A stretch of 64,000 nucleotides of DNA from Clostridium sp. 12(A) (GTDB lineage Bacteria; Bacillota; Clostridia; Lachnospirales; Lachnospiraceae). The notes beneath the pieces were generated by a model. It was given only the letters and a program-made list of their open reading frames with translations, searched no databases and was not told the DNA's origin. The DNA lies in NCBI GenBank assembly GCA_000526575.1, contig JAGI01000002.1, positions 372,001 through 436,000 of the forward strand, written 5' to 3'. This document shows positions 6,696-15,327 of the stretch, piece by piece; the first letter of the stretch is position 1; the number at the start of each line of letters is the position of its first letter. Position numbers and translations under genes: made by a program.

Positions 6696-8738
6696 GTGGA
6701 AGAAGAGCAAAAACAGCAAATTTTAGAAACGTATGCTTCCAATGATATGGCAAAGCTACGTAAGATATCGTATCCATTATTTATAAAATTTGGAGGAATA
6801 TCTGAAAAGGATCACGATGATTTTTATAGTAAAGCCAACATGGAATTGTGGAAGGCAACTGAAGTCTTTGATGAAGAAAATGGAGTACCTTTTGAGGCAT
6901 ATCTATTAGGATGTCTTAAAAGAAAGTTTATGACGGAAATGACGGGCTTAAATAGAGAAAAACGTAAAGCAGACAGGATAGCTTCATCTCTAGATACTCC
7001 TATAGGGGAGGAAGGAATAACTTTAGGGGATCTATTAGCATCTGATTTTGATTTAGAATTATCCACTATTGACAAAATGGAACTCTCAACCTCCGAAAAC
7101 ACAAATAAATATCTGGAATTACTCACAACAAGACAAAGGCAAATTGCAGAAATGATAATGGAGGGTTATAAACCACTAGAAATCAAAGAAAAATTGGGAC
7201 TTACAGAGAATCAATACATAAGTAATTTAAAAGATATGAAGACATTTGAAAAGGCTACAATATTAAAACAAAATAATTTTGTTCAAATCGAGGAGGAAAT
7301 ATCAATGAACGATAGCTTCACACAGACACTAGAGAAAAGTAAATCAAACCGGCTGAGCATATCATCTATTATGAAGAAAATAGATAATCGCACAATCAGA
7401 TTTGATCATCCTCTTCAAAGAGCATCTGAGCAATGGAGTCCAGCCATGAAGGGAAATTTAATATCAGATATTTTGCAAGGAAATCCAATACCTCCCCTCG
7501 TTTTTGCAGAACAGATTATCAATGGTTTGGCAATGATTTGGGATTTAGATGGTAAACAGCGGTGCACAAATGCTCATTCGTTTATTAATGGTAATTATAA
7601 AATCTCCAAGAACATCAGGCGGTGGAATATAATTTACCAAGCTCAAATCGTAAATGATGGTAGACCGGTGCTAGATGAGAGTGGCTTTCCTACGAGTGAA
7701 AAGAGAGAATTTGATATAAGGGGTAAACGGTTTACTGACTTACCGGAAGAATTGCAGGACAAGTTTAATGAATATAACTTTGAAATTGTGCAGTATTTAA
7801 ACTGTTCAAGTGAGGATATTGCTTATCATATCGCGCGCTATAACGAAGGCAAGCCCATGTCGGCTTCTCAGAAGGGTATCACAAGGCTTGGTGAAGAGTT
7901 TGCTTCCATAGTAAAGAGTATATCAGGTATGCCGTTCTTTAAAGATCTTGGTGGATATAAGGTTTCAGAAGGTAATAACGGAACTGTAAATCGTGTGGTT
8001 ATTGAATCTGTAATGGCAGCTAATTTCTTAGAAGATTGGAAAAAGAAGCAGGAAGATATGTGTGAGTATATGAAGGAAAATGCTACCACTGAATGCTTTG
8101 AAGATTTTGAAGATATGGTCGGTAGAATAACAAATGTTGGAACTGAAGATGTTTTCAATATGTTTGACTCCAAGGATTCCTTTATCTATTTTGGATTATT
8201 CGCACGATTTGTAAATTCTGGATTAAATGACGAGAAGTTTATAGAATTTATGGCTGAGTTCTCTCAGTCCTTACATAGCAAAGAAGTTGATGGCGTGACC
8301 TTTGATGATCTTAATGGTAAATCCACTAAAGATAAGAATGTTGTCATTAGTAAGATTAATCATTTGGAAAAGTTAATGAATGATTATTTGCATATAGAAG
8401 CAAAAGATATCAATACTACTGTTGAAGCTTTGTCAGTAATCGATTTTGTTAGAGATAACATAAACTCCGAAGTATTAGAAGAAGATATAGATGATTATTA
8501 CGATATGCTAGACAGCTACAAGCTGGACAAGAAGTCTGCATTGCTAAGTTGGAAAAATGAGCCTTCTCTTATTGCTATAATAGCCTATTCTTGTGTAAAC
8601 GATGTCAATTTAGATGATTGGATTATTGAGTACTTTAAGAAAAATGAGACATTTATGTCAGACCAGAAACAGAATTACTTACATATGTTAACTGATTATG
8701 AAGAATTCACACAGTTAATGAACAGCCATGCAGTCTAA
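6696..8738 (+). CDS. Fusion of sigma-70-like domain and DUF262-like domain
   Basis: A 680-residue protein starting at GTG. Residues 30-90 resemble sigma region 2 (ANMELWKATEVFDEENGVPFEAYLLGCLKRKF is split across it). Residues 138-182 resemble a region 4 HTH (LLTTRQRQIAEMIMEGY...EIKEKLGL). From about 216 a DUF262/ParB-like domain begins: PLQRASEQWSP near 239, DILQGNPIPPLVF near 258 and WDLDGKQR near 282, the DGxQR motif of this fold. DUF262 proteins (such as GmrS) use nucleotide-dependent chemistry. A strong internal ribosome site allows a second product of the DUF262 part alone. The whole may be a regulator or an anti-host factor; its role is unknown. Confidence 0.65.
   Translation: MEEEQKQQILETYASNDMAKLRKISYPLFIKFGGISEKDHDDFYSKANMELWKATEVFDEENGVPFEAYLLGCLKRKFMTEMTGLNREKRKADRIASSLDTPIGEEGITLGDLLASDFDLELSTIDKMELSTSENTNKYLELLTTRQRQIAEMIMEGYKPLEIKEKLGLTENQYISNLKDMKTFEKATILKQNNFVQIEEEISMNDSFTQTLEKSKSNRLSISSIMKKIDNRTIRFDHPLQRASEQWSPAMKGNLISDILQGNPIPPLVFAEQIINGLAMIWDLDGKQRCTNAHSFINGNYKISKNIRRWNIIYQAQIVNDGRPVLDESGFPTSEKREFDIRGKRFTDLPEELQDKFNEYNFEIVQYLNCSSEDIAYHIARYNEGKPMSASQKGITRLGEEFASIVKSISGMPFFKDLGGYKVSEGNNGTVNRVVIESVMAANFLEDWKKKQEDMCEYMKENATTECFEDFEDMVGRITNVGTEDVFNMFDSKDSFIYFGLFARFVNSGLNDEKFIEFMAEFSQSLHSKEVDGVTFDDLNGKSTKDKNVVISKINHLEKLMNDYLHIEAKDINTTVEALSVIDFVRDNINSEVLEEDIDDYYDMLDSYKLDKKSALLSWKNEPSLIAIIAYSCVNDVNLDDWIIEYFKKNETFMSDQKQNYLHMLTDYEEFTQLMNSHAV
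7291..7307 (+). promoter_or_regulatory. Internal ribosome site and in-frame ATG inside the fusion gene
   Basis: AGGAGG (7291-7296), 8 nt, then ATG (7305-7307), in frame with codon 204 and placed exactly between the sigma-like and DUF262-like parts. This is as strong as any start in the element, so a separate 477-residue product is likely. Confidence 0.65.
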
Positions 8739-8779
8739 TAATTACATATAAGAAACGGAATTTTGTTGGAGGGTAAAAG

Positions 8780-9127
8780 ATGGCAGAGTTACAAGTAGAA
8801 GATATCAAGAACAGAGAAATAGTTTATGGTTGTGCATTTAATATTGATTTTGATAGGCATAGTTGGTATGGAGGACAGGTAGTACATAACATATGCAAAC
8901 CTGTCAAAGGTATGGTTAAAAAACCTGAATATATCTCTTCATATGGACGATTTTATCTTTTAAAAAGAGATGGGACGACTAGGCGGTCTGGGGTGGTTTC
9001 TACCGAATCAAGACATTTTGCGAGAACTTATGAAGAGAGCGTAGAGATTTACAACCAGCTCATCAGAGTTAAAATGGAAAAATTAAGAAAAATAGCAGAT
9101 GAACTTGAAAATGAATTGTTGAAATGA
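8780..9127 (+). CDS. Hypothetical protein
   Basis: A 115-residue protein with a good site (GGAGGG, 7 nt before ATG). The N-terminal half is mixed in character, with aromatic residues (HSWYGGQVVHNI, SSYGRFYLL); the last 30 residues are a charged helix. It is not recognised. It sits 41 nt after the sigma/DUF262 gene and probably in the same transcript. Confidence 0.65.
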   Translation: MAELQVEDIKNREIVYGCAFNIDFDRHSWYGGQVVHNICKPVKGMVKKPEYISSYGRFYLLKRDGTTRRSGVVSTESRHFARTYEESVEIYNQLIRVKMEKLRKIADELENELLK

Positions 9128-9158
9128 ATCTTACATGATAAATAAGAAGGAGGTAGTT

Positions 9159-9713
9159 GTGGATTTACAAGTATTATATAAAGAGTGTGTTAATTTATTA
9201 TCTTCAATAGGATATGAAACAAATGTATCAAGTATAACTTTTAACAATAGATTGAGCAGTACATATGGATTATATTATGAAGATGATTTTAGTATTGAAA
9301 TAAACGAGAAGGTGTTTAACTTAGCCAGTAAAGACCAAAACATAACCACTATAATACATGAGTTGTCCCATAACATAGATCATATGTTGAATGGGAGCAT
9401 TGATAGGTATTTAGAGGGACATGGAGAGAATTGGATGAAAATCGCTAATGACATATCAGACAAACTTGGGCTTCAAATTCAAAGATACACTCCATTTACA
9501 ATTCCAATCCATTACGATAAAAAATACCACCATACATATAAATGCAATAATTGTGAAGCAGAAAAAATGGTCATGTCTAAATTTAAAGATGAAAGCAAAG
9601 TGAGAAGTGGTAGATGTAAATATTGTAATTCAGATATAAAGTATCTTTTTAATGGACAGTATGCTATCAGTATGAAAAATGGAGAAAGAACTATACAGCT
9701 AGATAATTATTAA
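9159..9713 (+). CDS. SprT-like zinc metalloprotease domain protein
   Basis: A 184-residue protein. GTG 9159 is chosen because AAGGAGG lies 5 nt upstream; the in-frame ATG at 9135 has no ribosome site. It has the gluzincin motif HELSH (residues 67-71), a third ligand in EGHGENW near 86-92, and a C-terminal zinc ribbon (CNNC near 128, CKYC near 149), the architecture of SprT-like proteins. Family members such as SPRTN cut DNA-protein crosslinks. In a phage-like element it may clear proteins from DNA or repair crosslinks. No signal peptide, so cytoplasmic. Confidence 0.8.
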   Translation: MDLQVLYKECVNLLSSIGYETNVSSITFNNRLSSTYGLYYEDDFSIEINEKVFNLASKDQNITTIIHELSHNIDHMLNGSIDRYLEGHGENWMKIANDISDKLGLQIQRYTPFTIPIHYDKKYHHTYKCNNCEAEKMVMSKFKDESKVRSGRCKYCNSDIKYLFNGQYAISMKNGERTIQLDNY

Positions 9714-9746
9714 AATGGTTCATTCATTTGAGTATAAGGAGGAGAG

Positions 9747-10382
9747 ATGGATAAATATTTAAGTATTATTACAAATTTTGGTTGTCATGGTAGATGCCCA
9801 TATTGTGTCGTCAGAGAGAATGGGATTAAAGTTCCAGAAACGACATTATTTGGACTTGGCAATTTAAAAAGTGCCATTGAAGAAACGGGAGCAAATATTA
9901 TATCTGTTTCCGGAGGTGGAGATCCATTACATAAGTACAAGGAACATAAATATTGGTACACAGAATTGTTTGCTATGCTGAACAACATGAATGTGCCACT
10001 TGAGATGCACACTAGCTATTTAGAATCTAAGTTCCCATATGAGAAATGTAGAAGAGTGGTTTATCATTTACTGACACTCGATCAGTTAGATGAAGTCACT
10101 AAACTGGAAAAAGAGATTGTTAGGGTAGTCTATGTTATTGAAACATGGATGACTAAATCAGATATTGAGTACATTTACAACTACGTGCAAAGGAGTCGTG
10201 ATATTGATGAACTGAGTTTTAGACAGCTTGTGAATGGAAACTTTGAAGAAGAATTTCATATGCACGATTATCTTAAACGGTATCACGGTATGAAATGGCA
10301 TTACATAGAACAATGTGATTACAATGATTATTACGTTGAGGGGAAGCTATATAAGCGGTTTTCAGATATAGGTAAGGAATGA
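9747..10382 (+). CDS. Small radical SAM-like iron-sulfur protein
   Basis: A 211-residue protein. Near the N-terminus it has CHGRCPYC (C13, C17, C20), the CxxxCxxC cluster that holds the 4Fe-4S of radical SAM enzymes, followed by SGGGDPL near 53, matching the GGE-type SAM-binding motif. It is short for the family, with no C-terminal auxiliary cluster visible. The substrate cannot be told. ATG follows GGAGGAG closely. It is neither NrdG nor an obvious QueE. Confidence 0.72.
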   Translation: MDKYLSIITNFGCHGRCPYCVVRENGIKVPETTLFGLGNLKSAIEETGANIISVSGGGDPLHKYKEHKYWYTELFAMLNNMNVPLEMHTSYLESKFPYEKCRRVVYHLLTLDQLDEVTKLEKEIVRVVYVIETWMTKSDIEYIYNYVQRSRDIDELSFRQLVNGNFEEEFHMHDYLKRYHGMKWHYIEQCDYNDYYVEGKLYKRFSDIGKE

Positions 10383-10467
10383 GTCAATAGAGAAAAGGCG
10401 CATGTAATAAATGTAAACTAAAAAGCACGTAGAGCATTTAAAACAATAAGCAAAGGAGAGTGATTAT

Positions 10468-10671
10468 ATGTTAGCAGTTATTGTGATTTTGGTAGGAGTA
10501 GCTTTAGAAATTGTGAAAGCAAATGCGTGGTTTATTGTACCTGATACGGCGATTTATATTGTTTTTGGAATAGGCGTGGCTCTTGCAATTGTCTCTATCG
10601 TTAGCAGTATTATTGCTAAAAAAAGATTTAATAGTACGTCTGAGAGAGTAAATCGCTTTATGAGAAAATGA
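10468..10671 (+). CDS. Small two-helix membrane protein
   Basis: 67 residues with two hydrophobic helices (about 1-16 and 22-47) and a basic C-terminal tail (KKRFNSTSERVNRFMRK). AAAGGAGAG lies upstream of ATG. The hairpin topology resembles small phage membrane proteins, but no family is recognised. Confidence 0.65.
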   Translation: MLAVIVILVGVALEIVKANAWFIVPDTAIYIVFGIGVALAIVSIVSSIIAKKRFNSTSERVNRFMRK

Positions 10672-10719
10672 TATAAGTTTTCAAAGAAAAATTAAAATCA
10701 TATGAAGGAGAATAAGATT

Positions 10720-10770
10720 ATGGAATTTATTAAATTTAAAGAGGATTACAAAAGAGATTTGCAGAGATAA
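10720..10770 (+). CDS. Possible 16-residue peptide
   Basis: ATG 10720 has GAAGGAG 9 nt upstream and opens a 16-codon frame (MEFIKFKEDYKRDLQR) just before the large 10803 gene. It may be a leader peptide, a remnant or chance. Confidence 0.25.
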   Translation: MEFIKFKEDYKRDLQR

Positions 10771-10802
10771 GCAAGGATTCAATACATTTATTTGAGGTAA
10801 AC

Positions 10803-12773
10803 GTGGATAAAGATGAATTATGGAACACGTATCTTGATAGTTTTCCGGTTGGAACAAACAAAATTTTCAGAGAAAGAAGAGAATATGATTGCAGTTGCTG
10901 CCGTCAGTTTATCAAGAATATTGGTAATGCAGTCGTCATCAAAAATAATGAGGTTCAAACGATTTGGGAATTAAATCTCGGAGATAAAACATATCAGCCA
11001 GTATGTGATGCTTTATCGAACCTTGTTAAATCGCATATGGTAAATGACGTCTATGTAAGCAAATTTAAAAAGATTGGTACTGACTTCAACTATGAAGATA
11101 TGAATGGTAAGACACATAAATGGGATCATTTCTTCTTGGAACTCCCGGACAAGTTCTATGACGGAAGTTCTAGGTCTGAAGGTGACATTAAAGGCGGATT
11201 TAGAGATACCAGAAACGTTTTTAAGCGTTCATTAGATGAAATCTCCATGGACTCTCTAGATACAGTTTTAGAACTTATTGACTCTAATACGCTTTACAAG
11301 GGAGAAGAATGGAAAACTGCTTTGGTTGAATTCCGGAAATATAAAAAGGAATATGACAATCTGAGAACAGAAACAGAGAGAGAGTTATTTGCTTGGGAGA
11401 AGTCGGTAAAAGCGGGTATGGCAATAGGAAGAATTCGCAACCATAGTATTGGTACGCTTCTTTTAAATGTTAGTGAAGGAATGAATTTAGATTTGGCAGT
11501 TAAGAAATATGAGCAGATTGTAGCACCGTCGAATTATAAAAGACCAAAGGCTATTTTTACGAAGAAAATGCTTGAAGATGCGCAGAGGACTATTACAGAG
11601 CTTGGATATATGGAGTCTTTACAGAGAAGATTTGCAAACCTAGATGATATTACAGTAAATAACATTCTCTTTTCTAATAAAGATTCTGCAAAACGAATTG
11701 GCGGAGTTGATGATATTTTTGGAGATATGGCAAAAGATGTAGCTGTGAGTCCAAAGCGATTCTCAAGGGTTGAAGAAATTTCCGTGAAAGACTTTATTGA
11801 TAGAGTTCTCCCAACCGCGAAAGAGATTGAAACTTTTGTAGAAAATAAACACGATAAAAACTTTGTGTCTTTAATCGCTCCAATTAACCCTGAAGGCAAG
11901 ACAATGTTTAAGTGGAATAACGGAATGAGCTGGGCATATACAGGCAATATCACAGACAGCGACATGAAACAGAACGTGAAAGCGGCTGGAGGCAACGTAG
12001 ATGGAGTTCTTAGATTTTCTATCCAATGGAATGAAGATGGAAGGGATAATTGTGATTTAGATGCTCACTGTTACGAACCGAATGGTAATGAAATTTATTA
12101 TGGAAATGATAGAAAGCCGGGTATTTCTAGGCTAGGTGGTCAATTAGATGTAGATATCATAGATCCAAATGGAAAAGTTGCAGTAGAGAACGTTACTTGG
12201 GGAGATAAAAATAGAATGCAACCAGGTACATATAGATTCTTTGTAAATCAATTTTCTGGTAGTGTAAGAAATGGGTTCCGTGCTGAGATTGAGTTTAATG
12301 GAGAAATTTACACATTTAATTATGACAGATCAATGAGAAGTGGCGAGAATGTGTCTGTTGCAGACATTGTACTTAGTTCAAATGGAGAATTTACTATTAA
12401 AGAAAAATTAATTGGAAGTTCAACAATTTCAAGCAAAGTTATTTGGGGAATTAACACAAATCAGTTTGTTCCTGTTTCTGTTATCTGTTATAGTCCAAAC
12501 TATTTTGATGAACAGGAGGGAATTGGTCATCGTCATCTATTCTTAATGTTGAAAGATTGTAAAAATGGCGAAGAACCCAATGGCTACTATAATGAGTTTC
12601 TAAAGAACGAACTTGCTGAGCACAAGAGAGTCTTTGAGGCTCTAGGTGCAAAGTGCCACGTAGAAGATATGGAGGATCAGCTTTCGGGTATCGGATTTAG
12701 CATGACAAAACGTGCAGAATTAGTTGTAAAAGTTAAAGGCGCAACTGAGAGAATCATGAAGATTAAATTTTAA
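10803..12773 (+). CDS. Large protein with DUF2135/YfaP-like C-terminal domain
   Basis: A 656-residue protein starting at GTG behind GAGG. Near residues 27-33 is a CSCC cluster that could bind metal. The middle is helical and charged. Residues 400-520 read as a beta-sandwich (WNEDGRDNCDLDAHCYEP, then YYGNDRKPG, DPNGKV, PGTYRFFVNQF), matching the pattern of DUF2135-type domains (W..D.DLD.H, PGxY). Its function is unknown. The domain is common next to tellurite/stress gene clusters and on large mobile elements. No signal peptide. Confidence 0.6.
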   Translation: MDKDELWNTYLDSFPVGTNKIFRERREYDCSCCRQFIKNIGNAVVIKNNEVQTIWELNLGDKTYQPVCDALSNLVKSHMVNDVYVSKFKKIGTDFNYEDMNGKTHKWDHFFLELPDKFYDGSSRSEGDIKGGFRDTRNVFKRSLDEISMDSLDTVLELIDSNTLYKGEEWKTALVEFRKYKKEYDNLRTETERELFAWEKSVKAGMAIGRIRNHSIGTLLLNVSEGMNLDLAVKKYEQIVAPSNYKRPKAIFTKKMLEDAQRTITELGYMESLQRRFANLDDITVNNILFSNKDSAKRIGGVDDIFGDMAKDVAVSPKRFSRVEEISVKDFIDRVLPTAKEIETFVENKHDKNFVSLIAPINPEGKTMFKWNNGMSWAYTGNITDSDMKQNVKAAGGNVDGVLRFSIQWNEDGRDNCDLDAHCYEPNGNEIYYGNDRKPGISRLGGQLDVDIIDPNGKVAVENVTWGDKNRMQPGTYRFFVNQFSGSVRNGFRAEIEFNGEIYTFNYDRSMRSGENVSVADIVLSSNGEFTIKEKLIGSSTISSKVIWGINTNQFVPVSVICYSPNYFDEQEGIGHRHLFLMLKDCKNGEEPNGYYNEFLKNELAEHKRVFEALGAKCHVEDMEDQLSGIGFSMTKRAELVVKVKGATERIMKIKF

Positions 12774-12792
12774 TAAAAAGGAGAATGTGATT

Positions 12793-13179
12793 ATGAGTAA
12801 CGTAAATTTATTTGAGGTAGCAACAAAAAATAAGATGAGATTCCCATACAGAGGTAGTGTCTCGGTTGAAGATTTATGGGATCTTCCTTTAACAGCATTG
12901 GATTCTGTATTTAAAATCCTGAATGCACAGGTCAAGCAGTCAAAGGAAGAAAGTCTTCTAAGTACAAAATCTAAAGAAGATGAAGTGTTAGAAAATCAGA
13001 TAGAAATTGTAAAGTACATTGTTTCTGTAAAATTAACGGAAAAGGCAGCAAGAGAGGATGCAATAGAGAAAAAGGAAAAGAAGCAAAAAATCATGCAGAT
13101 TATGGATAATAAACAGGACGAAGCTTTACGGAATGCATCAATGGAAGATTTACAGAAGATGTTAAATGAATTAGGGTAA
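12793..13179 (+). CDS. Hypothetical protein, charged C-terminal helix
   Basis: 128 residues. ATG 12793 is chosen over GTG 12787 because AAGGAG is 9 nt upstream. The N-terminal half (NLFEVATKNKMRFPYRGSV) looks folded and may bind nucleic acid or a partner. Residues 85-125 are a Lys/Glu-rich helix. It follows the 656-residue gene by 19 nt. Family not named. Confidence 0.65.
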   Translation: MSNVNLFEVATKNKMRFPYRGSVSVEDLWDLPLTALDSVFKILNAQVKQSKEESLLSTKSKEDEVLENQIEIVKYIVSVKLTEKAAREDAIEKKEKKQKIMQIMDNKQDEALRNASMEDLQKMLNELG

Positions 13180-13185
13180 TGTGAT

Positions 13186-13207
13186 TTGGGGAGGTCAGAC
13201 TCCCCAA
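13186..13207 (+). terminator. Stem-loop after the 10.8-13.2 kb genes
   Basis: TTGGGGAG-GTCAGA-CTCCCCAA is a perfect 8-bp stem 7 nt after the stop. Only a short T run follows (GTTAATTT), so it may be a weak terminator or a 3' stabiliser. Confidence 0.5.
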
Positions 13208-13279
13208 GTTAATTTCAGAAGATGAAAGAGGGATTTTAAAGAGGAAATTTCATGTAAATTAGAATTTTAAGGAGGAAAC

Positions 13280-13462
13280 ATGAAGCGGTCGGATTTGGAA
13301 AAATGTTTAGGTGAATTAGTAGAAGTGCATTTTTTTGATGGCGAAGTTATCCAAGGTTGTCTCAGAAAAACACATGATGAGATGTTTAAGAATGACGCAA
13401 ATCTGTATATACCAATTAATAGGTATTTTGTTACTAAAATAAGAACTCTAAGGTATGCATAA
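13280..13462 (+). CDS. Small Sm-like (LSm/Hfq-type) fold protein
   Basis: 60 residues behind AAGGAGG. The pattern ELVEVHFFDGEVIQGCLRK, followed by LYIPINRYFVTKIRTLRY, fits the five-strand Sm fold (V-V---DG---G-L, then I...I..I). Sm-like proteins bind RNA or act as ring adaptors. It is too short and divergent to call Hfq. Confidence 0.55.
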   Translation: MKRSDLEKCLGELVEVHFFDGEVIQGCLRKTHDEMFKNDANLYIPINRYFVTKIRTLRYA

Positions 13463-13528
13463 GCTTTTTGTTTCGAACTTCACATGTTAAGAAGCTTAAA
13501 GTTGATTAGGATTTTACGGAGATAAAAT

Positions 13529-13714
13529 ATGATAAGTAAAGATTATGTTATCTGTCCTTTTTGCAAGAAAGACCATAGTAAGAACAAAGCAATAGGGACA
13601 AGCGGATAAATAAATCACACTGGTAGTGAGCGTTCTATCACCTGTGAGAGATGCGGAAAAGATTTTCGTTGTTCATGTGAAGTCCAGATAAAATATAAAA
13701 CAAGTAAGAATTAA
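13529..13714 (+). pseudogene. Zinc-ribbon protein gene with an in-frame TAA
   Basis: ATG 13529 starts MISKDYVICPFCKKDH..., stops at TAA 13607-13609, and the same frame continues through a second zinc pair (CERCGKDFRCSC) to a stop at 13712. The two halves together make a 61-codon CxxC...CxxC ribbon. The stop therefore probably breaks a real gene, although readthrough cannot be excluded from sequence alone. Confidence 0.6.
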
Positions 13715-13774
13715 ACTGATATTTAATGGATTATATATGTTCTCTTAAATCTGAAAATTAATTACAACGTAAAG

Positions 13775-13809
13775 AAAAATGTCCCCAAGGTTAATATGAG
13801 GACATTTTT
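13775..13809 (+). terminator. Strong Rho-independent terminator
   Basis: AAAAATGTCC (13775-13784) pairs perfectly with GGACATTTTT (13800-13809) over a 15-nt loop, and the right arm ends in T5. It works in both directions and closes the 6.7-13.7 kb transcription unit. Confidence 0.85.
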
Positions 13810-14077
13810 CAATCAAAGGTTTAACAGCCAACAAAATACTTCATTAACAACCTATTGTTATTTCCGCATTGCCATCCTGACACCTTTGTATGATGTGTCT
13901 TTTGAACACAAGATTATTATGAGCATAATCTATAAAAATATTATGGTAATAACAGTAAAAGAAATGGTAGATATTGCAACGTCGAGTTTGCTGTAAAAAG
14001 ACCATTATTCTAACATATATGTTGGAGTAATTTCCTAATTATTGGTCAGACTAATCATAAAAAACTTGGAGGTTATT
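13810..14077 (+). other. Gene-free stretch with a short palindrome
   Basis: I see no supported gene in these 268 bases; the open frame here has no ribosome site. AACATATATGTT (14012-14023) is a perfect 12-bp palindrome that could be an operator for the following operon, and GACCA (14001-14005) can pair with TGGTC (14043-14047). No consensus promoter is evident. Confidence 0.35.
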
Positions 14078-14353
14078 ATGAGCGACGTAGAGGTTTGGGA
14101 ATTATTAAATAAGATGTCAAAGGAGAATCACCGAGAGCGGATGGCAAAGACGCCAGAAAGGATAGAGTATTGTATTAAGCAGTTTGAAGATAATGGGATA
14201 GAATATAATCTACTCAATAAAGAGATAGGCCATTTTCATTGTCATAGAAAGAGCGATGGTAAGTTATATCAATTTTGGGCAGGAACAGGAAAAATCAGAG
14301 GATTAGAAAGTGTTAGAGGAATTAAGGAACTGATGAGAATTTTATTACAATGA
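14078..14353 (+). CDS. Hypothetical small protein
   Basis: 91 residues; ATG 14078 follows TTGGAGG. Basic and helical N-terminus (WELLNKMSKENHRERMAKTPER), then a compact region with FHCHRKSDGKLYQFWAGTGKI. The last part looks like a small alpha/beta fold that could bind nucleic acid. Not recognised. Confidence 0.6.
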   Translation: MSDVEVWELLNKMSKENHRERMAKTPERIEYCIKQFEDNGIEYNLLNKEIGHFHCHRKSDGKLYQFWAGTGKIRGLESVRGIKELMRILLQ

Positions 14354-14413
14354 AAATACTATCCAGAGCATAATCACGTCTTTTAATTCTTAGAAGGAAG
14401 GAGAGCGATAATC

Positions 14414-14752
14414 ATGAGTGCAAAGAAGGATTGTTCATTAAGTGATGTAAAATTATTAAGGGAATTGATTTTAGAAAACCCAGAACTTCCGTTAATTATT
14501 TTTTGTGGGGAAGATTCGTGGAGTGGAGAACATGCGTATGAACAAGTCAATGCTAGTAAAGGGGAAATTGAGAGTCTTATATTATATGGTGATACATGGT
14601 TGACAGAAGAAGACTATGCAGAAAAATTAACAGATGATTTAAGTGACGAAGAAGAATATAAAAATTTATCAGATGAAGAATATAGAGAAATGATTGACAG
14701 AAAAGTATCGGCATCAGAATTTATAAAGGCCATTGTTATATGGATTGGGTAA
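14414..14752 (+). CDS. Hypothetical acidic protein
   Basis: 112 residues, strongly acidic, with ELPLIIFCGEDSWSGEH near 27-43 and an acidic stretch (LTDDLSDEEEYKNLSDEEY) near 78-96. The ribosome site GGAAGGAGAG is clear. Acidic proteins of this kind are frequent among phage accessory genes and may mimic DNA, but there is no proof here. Confidence 0.65.
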   Translation: MSAKKDCSLSDVKLLRELILENPELPLIIFCGEDSWSGEHAYEQVNASKGEIESLILYGDTWLTEEDYAEKLTDDLSDEEEYKNLSDEEYREMIDRKVSASEFIKAIVIWIG

Positions 14753-14797
14753 TTAAATTAGTATTTTATTAGTAATAAAAATGAGAAAGGTGACAGT

Positions 14798-14914
14798 ATG
14801 GACGAAAAATTTTATCAATCAATTATATCTGGAATTCAAGAAATGGAAGCATTAAAAGATGACTATGAAAAGAAACAGGCACCTGGTGTGGTTTTGGAAG
14901 TATCAATAATATGA
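14798..14914 (+). CDS. Small ORF coupled to the next gene
   Basis: 38 codons from ATG 14798 behind AAAGGTGA. Its TGA overlaps the ATG of the next frame (ATGA). It may be a separate peptide, or the two frames may be halves of one frameshifted gene. Not recognised. Confidence 0.45.
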   Translation: MDEKFYQSIISGIQEMEALKDDYEKKQAPGVVLEVSII

Positions 14915-15081
14915 TAAACCCTATGAAACGAGCAGTTTCCAGAGGAATGTATTCTGGAAAAGTCGAAGAACTTAGAGATCTGACGGCAATCATGGTTGAA
15001 GCACAGAAGCATAATAACTCGACAACCACAACCGCTATGGGGGAGCAGATTATTTACGAGTTGCTCGTTCAGTCAAACTGA
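14911..15081 (+). CDS. Small ORF overlapping the previous one
   Basis: 56 codons (MINPMKRAVSRGMYSGKVEELRD is split here by its basic start), helical. It starts in the ATGA overlap with the frame before, so translation would be coupled. It is followed by 246 bases without a gene, which contain a stem CATTAAAA/TTTTTAATG near 15096-15118. Confidence 0.45.
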   Translation: MINPMKRAVSRGMYSGKVEELRDLTAIMVEAQKHNNSTTTTAMGEQIIYELLVQSN

Positions 15082-15327
15082 GATTTGGTTTACCATTAAA
15101 AGGTTGTTTTTAATGATGAAGTACTTCGCAACATCTTGCGATAAACACAATAAACGGAATGTGTAAAGGAGAGAATGTGAAAGTTTTAAAAGTATTTGAG
15201 AAAACTCAACTAGAAGTGGGATAAGCATTAAATTTAATTACCAGTAACAATAATTAAAGATCAGGAAACAACAAATAAATTAGTAAATGAATCCTGTCAA
15301 TGCTGATTTTAAATGAAAAGGAGAAAA

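Noticed and set aside
13796-13996. 66-codon + strand frame after the terminator
   Set aside because: Its ATG sits in the terminator stem, without a ribosome site, and the product resembles nothing.
14012-14023. AACATATATGTT as a LexA box
   Set aside because: The half-sites are six bases apart rather than four and lack the outer C/G, so it is only a generic palindrome.
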